Source: Flavobacterium sp. SH_e (GTDB lineage Bacteria > Bacteroidota > Bacteroidia > Flavobacteriales > Flavobacteriaceae). Taken from it: a DNA stretch of 64,000 nucleotides. The position numbers and the translations under genes are program-made. Positions 55,060 through 63,171 of this stretch are shown in pieces. Below the pieces are notes generated by a model that saw only the letters and a program-made list of their open reading frames with translations, ran no database searches and was not told the DNA's origin. The stretch's first letter is position 1; the number at the start of each line of letters is the position of its first letter. Where the stretch lies: contig NZ_JAOVZN010000006.1 of NCBI RefSeq assembly GCF_025717045.1, positions 148,267 through 212,266 of the forward strand. Reading direction: 5' to 3'.

Positions 55060-56493
55060 TTATTTTATCACAGTTATTGATCCTTTTTTTTCACCTGTAT
55101 CCGATTGAATGACATAGTAATAAACTGGATTTACATTTTTAAAATCTATATTGTTTTGAGGCCAATCGCCTTGATAATTTACTACATCTAAGACCTTGTC
55201 ACCGTTTGAACTAATGATAATTACTTTTGTAGTTGCATTTTTATATTCGTCAGGAATATTCCAATATGGATTCATCCCGCTTAATTTAATAATGTTTGGA
55301 ATAACTCCTGAAGGAGTAGAATCACCATTAATTCTAAATGAAAACTCTTTACTAGCTATACAGCCAGATGCTTGAGAAATTATTACTTTATAATTCCCTT
55401 TTACAGAAATAACATAAGAATTTGCTGTTTGTCCAGAAATCAAATTATTATTCAAATACCACTCATAAGTAGCACCGGTAGCATCTGTTGTAACAGTAAC
55501 AGTAATAGTCTCGCCTTCGCTCAATTTATATCCATCTTGAGCATCTATTGTAGCCTCAAAACTGTTGCTTTGAAGATCAATACTTCCTATAGCTTTACAT
55601 CCTCCAAAATCTACTTCTACAGAATAAACTCCAGATTCATTAGTAGAATAAGTACGAGTTGTAGCGCCAGTAATTATTACACCATCTTTTTTCCAAACAT
55701 AACTATTTCCTGAAGTTGCAGTTAAAACCGTTCCCGTTCCGCTTGCGCAAAATGGGTTTCCTAAACTTGAGTCTATTGTGACCGCCGACCCACTGCTTGA
55801 CGAAGTAACGTTAACACGATTAGAACTAAAGTTCACATCAGAACATTGGCCATAATCGATTTCTGCATAATACTTTCCTGTACTATTTACTACTAACTCT
55901 TTAGAGCTTTGTCCCGCAATTAGAACATCATCTTTGTACCATTTGTATTTAATACTTGCGATAGATGCTGGCGAAGGATCTTCAGTACTAATACTAAGCG
56001 TTAAACTGCCACCAGAACAAAGCATAGCAACATCACTTTTGTTATTAATAAAAAATGAGCCTTCAAATTGTTTAAAATATGCAGGGAAAGAAGTGTTTCC
56101 TAAAGAGTTTTTAAATCTCGTACTAGAAACTCCAGTAGAACTCTTAACTCTTAGACTATAAATATCTGAACCAACTAAATCTGTTGGAACCGCATATTTA
56201 ATTGTTTGTTGGGTTGCAGAAACGTCTATTGTTTGAAGTAACGTTGTAGCAACAGGAGAAGTAAAATTTCCCGCAGCATCTGAAAGCTCAACTACGAACG
56301 TCGTACCTGCGGGAAAATCTATATAACTAAAGGTCGCATAGAATTCATTGAACGAGTTACCAGCACAAAGTTTTTCTAGGCCATCAAATGTTTGAGGAAC
56401 TATCGTTTGGGCATAGGTACTCGATTTAGCAAAGAATAAAATGCTAAATAAAAGTAATAATTTGGTAAAAGATAAAGTAATTTTTTGAATCAT
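55060..56493 (-). CDS. sprC: SprC, type IX secreted gliding protein (477 aa)
   Basis: The product is assigned as SprC from its position directly before sprD-sprB-sprF and its architecture. A signal peptide (about 1-29) is followed by several Ig-like beta domains with the SCSGG-type turns (LCSGGSLTLSIS, YKWYKDDVLI). The C-terminal domain (about 390-477, NIIKLSGMNPYWNIPDEY...YYYVIQSDTGEKKGSITVIK) fits the type-B T9SS sorting domain. It should be carried to the surface by the type IX system. Its stop is one base from the sprD start, and its own start overlaps the upstream 135-residue gene by 4 bases, so the genes are one transcript. Confidence 0.9.
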   Translation of the reverse strand: MIQKITLSFTKLLLLFSILFFAKSSTYAQTIVPQTFDGLEKLCAGNSFNEFYATFSYIDFPAGTTFVVELSDAAGNFTSPVATTLLQTIDVSATQQTIKYAVPTDLVGSDIYSLRVKSSTGVSSTRFKNSLGNTSFPAYFKQFEGSFFINNKSDVAMLCSGGSLTLSISTEDPSPASIASIKYKWYKDDVLIAGQSSKELVVNSTGKYYAEIDYGQCSDVNFSSNRVNVTSSSSGSAVTIDSSLGNPFCASGTGTVLTATSGNSYVWKKDGVIITGATTRTYSTNESGVYSVEVDFGGCKAIGSIDLQSNSFEATIDAQDGYKLSEGETITVTVTTDATGATYEWYLNNNLISGQTANSYVISVKGNYKVIISQASGCIASKEFSFRINGDSTPSGVIPNIIKLSGMNPYWNIPDEYKNATTKVIIISSNGDKVLDVVNYQGDWPQNNIDFKNVNPVYYYVIQSDTGEKKGSITVIK

Positions 56494-56897
56494 ATAGTGC
56501 GTTTTCTTGCTAGATCTATACGCTCAAAAAACAAGATATCTATGAAAGTTTCAGAAAAATCATATTTGTAATTTTCAATTATGTCTTTTGCAAGAATTGA
56601 AGTTGCAGCAAATGATGAATTCTCTTCACAGTTAGATACAGCATTTGACTCAGCTGCTATAGTAAGGCTGTCCTTGGGGTTGGACATCCCTACTATAAAC
56701 TGATTTAAATTACTTGTCTTGCCATTGTTTTCAACAACAGCACTATTATCATTTTGGTTAATATTAGCCAAAGTTAAACCACACTCAGAAACAGCAGCCT
56801 TAGTAGGATTTTCTGCTGTGTCCTGTGCATATAGAGTTAACGATACAGGCGAAACCAAAAATATTATATATAAAAAATATTTTTTCGTAGATACCAT
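56490..56897 (-). CDS. Unknown exported protein of the gliding operon (135 aa)
   Basis: A signal peptide (about residues 1-24, ending SLTLYAQ) precedes about 110 residues with no family I recognise. The mature part has two Cys (SECGLT and SNCEEN) and an Asn/Ser-rich middle. The ending FFERIDLARKRTI overlaps the sprC start by 4 bases, so the gene is translationally coupled to sprC. In F. johnsoniae several genes of unknown role also precede sprC in the sprB operon, which fits this position. Function is unknown. Confidence 0.8.
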   Translation of the reverse strand: MVSTKKYFLYIIFLVSPVSLTLYAQDTAENPTKAAVSECGLTLANINQNDNSAVVENNGKTSNLNQFIVGMSNPKDSLTIAAESNAVSNCEENSSFAATSILAKDIIENYKYDFSETFIDILFFERIDLARKRTI

Positions 56898-57001
56898 TAT
56901 GTCTTGATCTTTATTTGGGGTCCTTTATAGACGATACATAAATTGTGTCTGGGGACTTTATTAATAAAATTTACGCCGTGGGAAATAAAAATCGAAACTA
57001 T

Positions 57002-58294
57002 TTATCTATTACCGCTTGAAGCCGTGATTTTTCCTAATTGTAATCTAAAATCTGGTTTTTTTGGATTGAAGATATCAATGAATGTTTCTTTGTTATCACT
57101 TTGTGAGTAAACGTTAAAGAAAACACTGTTTCCATACCAGCTTTCTAAATCTTCGTTGTTAGAATTGTATTCAGTAAAGATGTTTCCTTTACATAAGTTG
57201 AAATACATTTCCTCAAATTTGATTTTTTTAAGGTTGGCATCATTGATTTCAGTTTTGCTGTCTAATAATACTGCAGGGTTGAATCCAGAGATCACACTTC
57301 TTTTCATTTCAAGAGAAGCATTTTCAGCTACATACACAGCCTCTTTTACTAAACCTGCTTGAATGTCAGCATTAATGTTTTCGCTGTCATTAACCATTGT
57401 AATATTACTTGCAACAACTAAAGTTTGTTTTTTAGTGAAATCTGTTTCACTTTTCTTGTCAAAAGATCTAACCTCCATACAACGAGATCCGTCTTTAGTA
57501 CTTGAGAAATAAGAAGATCTAACTGCTAAAGAGTTAAAGAAACGACATTGAACTCCTTGATTAAATTTAAAGTCGTCGTTAACTGATTTATAAGAAACGA
57601 ATTTTGTAGCATTTATGTCACCACCTAACATTCCGAAAGAATCTCCTCCAGCGTAGCTAACCATAATGTTTTCCAAAACTGTTTTGTTTCCAACACCTGC
57701 AAGAGTTAAACCATTGAAAGTATCTGATCCTTTTACTTTTTTACCAGCAAACTCGATTCTCACGAATCTTAAGATTCCAGAGTTTGAAGCTACGTTGTCT
57801 CCACCGTAAGTAGTCATAGTTGGATCAAGATCTAGGTTATAAGAACCTACATTTCCAAATTTATTAATAGGTGCATCTCCAAGGATTACGATTCCACCCC
57901 AATCTCCAGCTTTTTTCATGCTTCGGTTTGAAGTAAATACAATTGGATCTGTTTCTAAACCGTCAGCGATTAATTGTGCACCTTTAGTAACTACCAACGC
58001 TCCTTTAGTTTCGAAGTCACCAATAATTACTGTTCCAGGTTCGATAGTTAAAACAGCATTGTTTGTAACATAAACGTTTCCTTGTAAAACGTAAATATTT
58101 CTTTTAAGCAATTTAGTATTAACAGAAATGTTTCCTGCCAAAATTTGGTTTGCTTCTCCATAGTCAACTTTGTTAGGCTTAAACTCAGTCCAGTTGTTTA
58201 ACCAATTGGTGTAGCCCATAATTCCTTTCTCTTGTTGAGCACTCATACTCGTAACTGTCAAAAGAACGCAGATTAATTGAGTAATTTTTTTCAT
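57002..58294 (-). CDS. Exported right-handed beta-helix-like protein (430 aa)
   Basis: After a signal peptide (MKKITQLICVLLTVTSMSAQ) the sequence consists of short beta-strand repeats typical of a parallel beta-helix. Examples are GNVYVTNNAVLTIEPGTVIIGDFETKGALVVTKGAQLIADG and later AGKKVKGSDTFNGLTLAGVGNKTVLENIMVSYAGGDS. The type is common among Bacteroidota surface proteins. No sorting domain is visible at the C-terminus. The gene lies 187 bases after the stop of the upstream gene, with a hairpin between, and about 105 bases before the 135-residue gene of the gliding operon. A link to gliding is inferred from position. Confidence 0.82.
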   Translation of the reverse strand: MKKITQLICVLLTVTSMSAQQEKGIMGYTNWLNNWTEFKPNKVDYGEANQILAGNISVNTKLLKRNIYVLQGNVYVTNNAVLTIEPGTVIIGDFETKGALVVTKGAQLIADGLETDPIVFTSNRSMKKAGDWGGIVILGDAPINKFGNVGSYNLDLDPTMTTYGGDNVASNSGILRFVRIEFAGKKVKGSDTFNGLTLAGVGNKTVLENIMVSYAGGDSFGMLGGDINATKFVSYKSVNDDFKFNQGVQCRFFNSLAVRSSYFSSTKDGSRCMEVRSFDKKSETDFTKKQTLVVASNITMVNDSENINADIQAGLVKEAVYVAENASLEMKRSVISGFNPAVLLDSKTEINDANLKKIKFEEMYFNLCKGNIFTEYNSNNEDLESWYGNSVFFNVYSQSDNKETFIDIFNPKKPDFRLQLGKITASSGNR

Positions 58295-58337
58295 GATAAG
58301 GGGGTATTACGGTTAATAATAAATTTGGGTATGCGTA

Positions 58338-58393
58338 AACGAAAAAACTCCTCTCGAATTTTCCGAAATTTTCAGAACCTTCGAGAATGAGTT
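58338..58393. terminator. Interrupted hairpin in the gliding operon leader region
   Basis: AACTC and CTCGAA pair with TTCGAG and GAGTT across a loop of about 20 bases, and T runs occur on both sides. The hairpin lies between the first two genes of the operon (150-residue and beta-helix genes), so it may act as partial terminator or mRNA processing site. Confidence 0.45.
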
Positions 58394-58481
58394 ATTTTTT
58401 TATTTTGTTTTTTAAAAAACTACGCAAACCTTATCTGCTTGCGCGAACCCTTTAAAAAAGATTTTAAAAAATTTGGCTTTA

Positions 58482-58934
58482 TTACATTTCGTTCAAGTCG
58501 TTGAACTCGTGTAATGATTTCAATGTACTTTCGTAGAACAAAATTGCAGCGATTAGATTTCCTTTATCAGAATAAGGCATCATCTTTCTCTGAAACTCTA
58601 CTGTCGTATCTAAGAATGTCGTTGTACCGATTGCTTGAGCATCTAAAACTTTTTTGTGTTCACTATCGTCTGGAATACCTAAGTCTGCCATAGTAACACC
58701 CGGTTTAGTAACCAAAGCGATGTAAGGGAGAGTTTTTACCAAAACTTTAATACGCTCAATGTATAATTCCAAAAGTTCTCCTTTTTGCATACCACTCAAT
58801 TCTTTTTGATCATGGTATTTTCGGATAAGCGCAGTTGTACTAATAATACTTCTTGGTGCGTTTTTAGCTTGTGCTGAAACAGCCGCTGTAGTTAAGATAA
58901 AAAAAGCACTAAATAGAATAATTTTCCCTTTCAT
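58482..58934 (-). CDS. Unknown exported protein, first gene before the gliding operon (150 aa)
   Basis: The signal peptide MKGKIILFSAFFILTTAAVSAQ is followed by a mostly helical domain of about 125 residues (ALIRKYHDQKELSGMQKGELLELYIERIKVLVKTLPYIAL...). I recognise no family or catalytic motif. It is preceded by a promoter with TTG-N19-TATTTTTG, the best minus-strand promoter near the gliding genes. It is therefore probably the first gene of the transcript that continues through the beta-helix gene to sprC-sprD-sprB-sprF. This is inferred from orientation and promoter position. Confidence 0.8.
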   Translation of the reverse strand: MKGKIILFSAFFILTTAAVSAQAKNAPRSIISTTALIRKYHDQKELSGMQKGELLELYIERIKVLVKTLPYIALVTKPGVTMADLGIPDDSEHKKVLDAQAIGTTTFLDTTVEFQRKMMPYSDKGNLIAAILFYESTLKSLHEFNDLNEM

Positions 58935-58968
58935 AGATTCTTATTTTATAATTGGTTGTTGATAAAAA

Positions 58969-58998
58969 CAAAAATATAGAAATTAACTTAATTAACAA
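58969..58998 (-). promoter_or_regulatory. Promoter of the gliding operon
   Basis: On the minus strand TTG (58996-58998) is followed after 19 bases by TATTTTTG (58969-58976), within the known flavobacterial spacing of about 17-23. The leader to the ATG at 58934 would be about 30 bases. Confidence 0.65.
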
Positions 58999-59337
58999 CT
59001 CTAATGGATTTTTTTTTCAAAATATTTTCTTAAAAAAACCTTAAAAACCAGCGTTATGTCGAGAAAATGTGCGTTTTAACGTGCTTTTTGTTAAAAATGT
59101 TAACGTCTTAAACGTAGGATATTCGCCATAAAAAAAGAAAATTTCTAACTGTAAATAATAAAAAAAAACTTACGTTTGTCGATTTTTGAAAAAAAATATT
59201 AACAAAAACATCTTGATATTTACTCACTTGACGATATTTATTAACAAAATTCTGTCGAAAATCATCTTAAAAATTTTCAGAAATCAGTTTCTAAATTTCA
59301 AAAATATACCTGCGAAATAATCTTATCTGGAAAATTT

Positions 59338-59365
59338 TTGACTATATCATTTTCTTCTATCTTTG
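59338..59365 (+). promoter_or_regulatory. Promoter of holB, predicting a leaderless mRNA
   Basis: TTG (59338-59340) is followed after 17 bases by TATCTTTG (59358-59365), a full consensus match. The ATG at 59370 lies only 4 bases later, so transcription should start at or next to the initiation codon. Confidence 0.7.
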
Positions 59366-59369
59366 TTCC

Positions 59370-60518
59370 ATGCAATTTTCTCAAATTTTAGGTCAAGATT
59401 ACATCAAAAGCCACTTGATAAAAAGTGCTGCTTCTGGTAGAATTCCTCACGCACAATTATTCGTTGGTCCGGAAGGAAGCGGCACATTAATTACCGCCAT
59501 TGCCTATGCCCAATATATTTTATGTAGCAATACTGGCGACGAAAATTCAAACGGAAATGATTCTTGCAATCTAAAGTTTGATAATATCTCACATCCCGAT
59601 CTGCATTTTATTTATCCAACCGTTACAACCGAAGATGTAAAAACAAAACCGAAAAGTCTAGATTTTATTCAGGACTGGCGGAGTTTTATTCAGGAAATGC
59701 CTTACGGAGGATTATTCGATTGGTACAAAATTCTCGGTGTGCAAAACAAGCAAGGAGAAATTCGTGTTGAAGATGCGCAGGAAGTCTTAAAATCGCTTGC
59801 GCTGAAATCTTACGAAGGTGGTTACAAAATTATGATTATATGGATGGCCGATAAAATGAATATCGCTGCATCCAATAAACTTTTGAAACTTTTAGAAGAA
59901 CCTTCAGAAAAAACTATGTTTATTTTGATTTCTGAAAATGAAGAAGATATTATTCAAACCATACGTTCACGATGTCAGGTAATTCACTTTAACGGACTTC
60001 CAGAAAAAGTAATCGCAGAAACATTAGTTGCCAAAGAAAATATCGATTTGAATTTAGCTAAAAAGATAGCGCATCAAGCGCAAGGAAATTTTAATAAAGC
60101 CTTGCATTTGTTAAAAGAAGACGATGATGAATTTCCTTTTGAGCAATGGTTTGTCAATTGGGTTCGCGCCGCTTTTAGAGCAAAAGGAAACGCCGCTGCT
60201 ATTCAAGATTTAATTTCCTGGAGTGAGCAAATTGCTGCGCTGGGACGCGAAAGCCAGAAAAAATTTATTCAGTATTGCATCGAAATGTTCCGTCAAGCTT
60301 TGATGCTAAATTATCAAGCCCCAAGTTTAGTTTACATTGAACCAAAAGTGGATAAATTCAAACTGGAAAATTTTGCTCCGTTTGTAAATGGAAATAACAT
60401 TCATGAAATTTTCAAAGAACTTTCAGATGCTATGTATCACATTGAAAGAAACGGAAATGCAAAAATAATTTTAACCGATTTATCCATCAAATTAACTCGT
60501 TTAATTCATAAAAAATAA
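59370..60518 (+). CDS. holB: DNA polymerase III subunit delta' (HolB/DnaX-like)
   Basis: Delta' is part of the clamp loader. The 382-residue protein shows the family start (LGQDYIKSHLIKSAASGRIPHAQLFVGPEGSGT), an altered P-loop typical of delta', and KIMIIWMADKMNIAASNKLLKLLEEPSEKTMFILISE, the conserved sensor-1 region. IRSRCQ and a helical C-terminal domain follow. The usual Cys-rich zinc site is reduced here to one early Cys pair (ILCSNTG...DSCNLKFDNISHPDLH). It is a stand-alone gene with a promoter giving almost no leader. Confidence 0.92.
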   Translation: MQFSQILGQDYIKSHLIKSAASGRIPHAQLFVGPEGSGTLITAIAYAQYILCSNTGDENSNGNDSCNLKFDNISHPDLHFIYPTVTTEDVKTKPKSLDFIQDWRSFIQEMPYGGLFDWYKILGVQNKQGEIRVEDAQEVLKSLALKSYEGGYKIMIIWMADKMNIAASNKLLKLLEEPSEKTMFILISENEEDIIQTIRSRCQVIHFNGLPEKVIAETLVAKENIDLNLAKKIAHQAQGNFNKALHLLKEDDDEFPFEQWFVNWVRAAFRAKGNAAAIQDLISWSEQIAALGRESQKKFIQYCIEMFRQALMLNYQAPSLVYIEPKVDKFKLENFAPFVNGNNIHEIFKELSDAMYHIERNGNAKIILTDLSIKLTRLIHKK

Positions 60519-60525
60519 ATTTCAA

Positions 60526-60909
60526 ATGAACAATGTTGCCTCCATTTTGCTTTTGGCTTTTTTAGCTTTAACCTTCTTACAATCAGGTTACGAAAAAATT
60601 TTTTATTGGAAAGATAATGTAGCTTGGCTAAAAGAACATTTTGCAAAAACGCCTTTAAAAAATCAAGTTCCACTTGCTCTCTTACATTTGTTGATTTTAG
60701 AATTAATTTCAGGAATTTTATGTGTTGTCGGAGGCATTCAGCTTTTAACAAATAACGGGAGAGAATTTGGTTTTTACGGAGCAATATTTTCTTGTATCTG
60801 TTTGTTAATGATGCTTTTCGGGCAAAGACTTGCAAAAGATTATGATGGTGCGAGAACCATTGTTATATATTTCATACCAGCCGTAATGGCTGTTTATTGG
60901 TTAAATTAA
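60526..60909 (+). CDS. DoxX-like membrane protein (127 aa)
   Basis: Four hydrophobic helices (about 5-22, 45-65, 83-98 and 108-125) and the motif SGYEKIFYWKDNVAWLKEHFAKTP after the first helix fit the DoxX-like family of small inner-membrane proteins. The function of the family is mostly undefined; some members link to redox stress. The gene starts 7 bases after holB and precedes the thioesterase gene by 33 bases, so it is probably in an operon with both. Confidence 0.85.
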   Translation: MNNVASILLLAFLALTFLQSGYEKIFYWKDNVAWLKEHFAKTPLKNQVPLALLHLLILELISGILCVVGGIQLLTNNGREFGFYGAIFSCICLLMMLFGQRLAKDYDGARTIVIYFIPAVMAVYWLN

Positions 60910-60942
60910 CCAATACAAAATTTAAATTTTTAGATAAAAAAA

Positions 60943-61452
60943 ATGAATCCAAAACATCCTTCAGAATCCTTAACTATTTTAACTGATTTAGTTTTACCGA
61001 GCGAAACAAATCCTTTAAACAATCTTTTTGGCGGTGAGTTATTAGCCAGAATGGATCGCGCGGCAAGTATTGCAGCCCGTAGACATTCGCGCCGAATTGT
61101 AGTGACGGCTTCTGTAAATCACGTTGCTTTTAACAGAGCAATTTCGCTTGGAAGCGTTGTAACCGTAGAAGCAAAAGTTTCAAGATCTTTCAAAAGTTCG
61201 ATGGAAGTTTTTATTGACGTTTGGGTAGAAGACCGCGAATCTGGAAACAGAACAAAAGCTAATGAAGCGATTTATACTTTCGTTGCTGTTGATGACACGG
61301 GGAGACCAGTTGAAGTTCCGGCAATTATTCCAGAAACAGAACTAGAAATCCAGCGATTTGATGCTGCGCTACGTCGTAAACAATTGAGTTTACTGCTTGC
61401 TGGTAAAATAAAACCTTCTGATGCAACAGAATTAAAGGCATTATTTTTATAG
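60943..61452 (+). CDS. Acyl-CoA thioesterase (hotdog fold)
   Basis: The 169-residue protein hydrolyses acyl-CoA. The hotdog-fold catalytic region reads SETNPLNNLFGGELLARMDRAASIAA, the typical N-x-x-GxxFGGxLL pattern of the YciA/BACH group. It is followed by TASVNHVAFNRAISLGSVVTVEAKVSR, and the EAIYTFVAVDDTGRP strand is also conserved. A single domain suggests a hexamer. It follows the DoxX-like gene and lies about 145 bases before recA. Confidence 0.93.
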   Translation: MNPKHPSESLTILTDLVLPSETNPLNNLFGGELLARMDRAASIAARRHSRRIVVTASVNHVAFNRAISLGSVVTVEAKVSRSFKSSMEVFIDVWVEDRESGNRTKANEAIYTFVAVDDTGRPVEVPAIIPETELEIQRFDAALRRKQLSLLLAGKIKPSDATELKALFL

Positions 61453-61596
61453 ATCAAATTTGTGACAATTTGGAACAATCAAACTTCAGAAAAAGAAGTA
61501 ATTTTACAAATTGAAAATATATACTATTAAAATATGGAAGAATTTTCTTATTTTTATCCAGAAAGACAAAATAATAATTTAGATATTTAGAAAAAA

Positions 61597-62604
61597 ATGA
61601 GTTCAGACAAAGAAGCCAAATTAAAAGCGCTACAACTAACGCTTGATAAACTTGACAAAACCTACGGAAAAGGAACCGTAATGAAAATGGGCGATAGAGC
61701 CATTGTAGAAGTAGAAACGATTTCTTCTGGCTCACTAGGTGTTGACTTAGCTCTTGGGGTAAATGGATATCCAAAAGGAAGAATTATTGAAATATATGGT
61801 CCAGAATCTTCTGGAAAAACTACCTTAACACTTCACGCTATTGCTGAAGCGCAAAAAGCTGGTGGTATCGCCGCTTTTATAGATGCGGAGCATGCATTTG
61901 ATAGAAACTATGCTGAGAAATTAAATGTTGATATTGAAAACTTAATTATCTCTCAACCAGACAACGGAGAACAAGCTTTAGAAATTGCCGAAAACTTAAT
62001 TCGTTCTGGAGCTATAGACATCGTTGTAATTGACTCTGTTGCTGCTTTAACTCCAAAAAGTGAAATCGAAGGTGAAATGGGAGATTCTAAAATGGGTCTT
62101 CACGCGCGTTTAATGTCTCAAGCGTTGAGAAAACTTACTGGAACTATCAGCAAGACAAATTGTACGGTTTTCTTTATCAACCAGCTTCGTGAAAAAATTG
62201 GTGTTATGTTCGGAAATCCAGAAACTACAACTGGGGGTAATGCACTTAAATTTTACGCTTCTGTACGTTTAGATATTCGTCGTTCTGCTCAAATTAAAGA
62301 CGGTGAGAACGTAATCGGAAACAGAACTAAAGTAAAAATCGTTAAAAACAAAGTTGCACCGCCATTTAAAACTGCAGAATTCGACATTATGTACGGAGAA
62401 GGAGTTTCTAAAACGGGTGAAATTTTAGATTTAGCTGTTGAATTTGACATCGTTAAAAAGGCAGGATCTTGGTTTAGCTATGGCGATACAAAATTAGGTC
62501 AAGGACGTGATGCTGTTAAAGCTTTAATTAAAGATAATCCAGAACTAGCTGAAGAACTGGAAATTAAAATTAAAGAACACATGAAAGAATTAGCGAATGC
62601 TTAA
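61597..62604 (+). CDS. recA: Recombinase RecA
   Basis: RecA forms filaments on single-stranded DNA, carries out strand exchange and triggers the SOS response. The 335-residue length is normal. The Walker A motif is GPESSGKTT, the Walker B segment is [12 protein letters not shown], and the DNA-binding loops surround [22 protein letters not shown] and [20 protein letters not shown]. No LexA-type box is obvious upstream, though AT-rich sequence limits that search. It ends before a clear terminator. Confidence 0.98.
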   Translation: MSSDKEAKLKALQLTLDKLDKTYGKGTVMKMGDRAIVEVETISSGSLGVDLALGVNGYPKGRIIEIYGPESSGKTTLTLHAIAEAQKAGGIAAFIDAEHAFDRNYAEKLNVDIENLIISQPDNGEQALEIAENLIRSGAIDIVVIDSVAALTPKSEIEGEMGDSKMGLHARLMSQALRKLTGTISKTNCTVFFINQLREKIGVMFGNPETTTGGNALKFYASVRLDIRRSAQIKDGENVIGNRTKVKIVKNKVAPPFKTAEFDIMYGEGVSKTGEILDLAVEFDIVKKAGSWFSYGDTKLGQGRDAVKALIKDNPELAEELEIKIKEHMKELANA

Positions 62605-62627
62605 GAAATAAGTCAAAAAAAGACTAT

Positions 62628-62667
62628 TAAAAAGCCGATTGATTTTTGTAATCCTCGGCTTTTTTTG
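62628..62667 (+). terminator. Terminator of recA
   Basis: AAAAGCCGA pairs with TCGGCTTTT across a loop of about 16 bases and is followed by a T run, 25 bases after the recA stop. Confidence 0.82.
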
Positions 62668-62692
62668 GCTCTAAAAATAAAAATGAAATTAT

Positions 62693-62724
62693 GACGCAAC
62701 CTTTTCTAAAAAGGTTCATCTATT
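62693..62724 (+). promoter_or_regulatory. GCAACC-N14-TCATC element, copy 1
   Basis: GACGCAACCTTTT is followed by TTCATCTATT; GCAACC (62696-62701) and TCATCT (62716-62721) are 14 bases apart. The layout resembles an ECF-sigma promoter (-35 with AAC, -10 with TC), distinct from the TTG/TAnnTTTG type of this genome. The same element recurs at 62875-62906. Confidence 0.5.
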
Positions 62725-62729
62725 AAAAA

Positions 62730-62846
62730 AAGCGGTTTTATAATTGATACATGCCAATATCAATTTGCAGGTTTTTTTTAGAATTTACATTGGTTGGTTA
62801 TTTAAACATTAGAAATCCGCTAGATCATTTATCTAGCGGGTTTTTT
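62730..62846 (+). ncRNA. Candidate small transcript between the two elements
   Basis: A possible RNA of about 115 bases would start just after copy 1 of the element. It would end at the hairpin CCGCTAGAT/ATCTAGCGG (62817-62839), followed by TTTTTT. No convincing ORF is present: an ATG at 62752 runs through the hairpin. It is a prediction from promoter-like and terminator-like signals only. Confidence 0.35.
62817..62846 (+). terminator. Hairpin terminator between the twin elements
   Basis: CCGCTAGAT pairs perfectly with ATCTAGCGG across a 5-base loop and is followed by GTTTTTT. Confidence 0.75.
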
Positions 62847-62874
62847 ATCAAATTTTTCATTTTTTTCATTTTTT

Positions 62875-62906
62875 GACGCAACCTTTTTTACTTTTCTTCA
62901 TCCATA
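62875..62906 (+). promoter_or_regulatory. GCAACC-N14-TCATC element, copy 2
   Basis: GACGCAACCTTTT is followed by TTCATCCATA; GCAACC (62878-62883) and TCATCC (62898-62903) have exactly the 14-base spacing of copy 1. It is followed by a 34-codon ORF and a terminator. Confidence 0.5.
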
Positions 62907-62971
62907 ATATTATGACGTTAACTTGAGTTATTACCTAAACTCTTTATTATCAACCATTAATATTTTTAACC

Positions 62972-63076
62972 ATGAAAGAAAAAATAGAATTGTTGTACAA
63001 TAAAAACCGAAGAAAAACCAAATTAAGATTTAAAAAAGTATTGCGTTTTATTTCAGAAAAGATAATTCACAGATAA
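62972..63076 (+). CDS. Possible small basic peptide (34 aa)
   Basis: An ORF downstream of the second element encodes a Lys/Arg-rich peptide beginning MKEKIELLYNKNRRKTKLRF and ending SEKIIHR. There is no membrane helix or known motif. It is the only ORF of its unit, lying between a promoter-like element and a terminator. A chance ORF in AT-rich DNA is possible. Confidence 0.3.
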   Translation: MKEKIELLYNKNRRKTKLRFKKVLRFISEKIIHR

Positions 63077-63112
63077 TATTTTGAATAAAAATAGGGGGTT
63101 TTTAATTCAAAG

Positions 63113-63147
63113 AAAAGCCGGTAGATTGATTAAATCTACCGGCTTTT
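63113..63147. terminator. Bidirectional terminator before the acyltransferase gene
   Basis: A stem of about 14-15 bp (AAAAGCCGGTAGATT and its complement) with a very short loop is flanked by A and T tracts. It serves the small unit on the plus strand and the acyltransferase on the minus strand. Confidence 0.88.
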
Positions 63148-63171
63148 GTATTTTACATAATGTTTTACTGT

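Larger units (their letters stand above)
58935..59369. other. Divergent intergenic region between the gliding operon and holB
   Basis: The 435-base gap has no ORF that I can support. It is very AT-rich, with several GTTAAC/TTAACAAA stretches, and carries a promoter on each strand, at 58969-58998 (minus) and 59338-59365 (plus). The middle (about 59040-59320) may hold regulator sites; none is recognised. Confidence 0.6.

Noticed and set aside
60506..60835. 109-codon ORF opposite the DoxX-like gene
   Set aside because: It lies antisense to a well-supported membrane-protein gene and shows no domain of its own.
62752..62877. 41-codon ORF starting MPISICRFFL after recA
   Set aside because: It runs through the hairpin terminator and into the second element, with a Phe-rich end from the T tracts; more likely chance.
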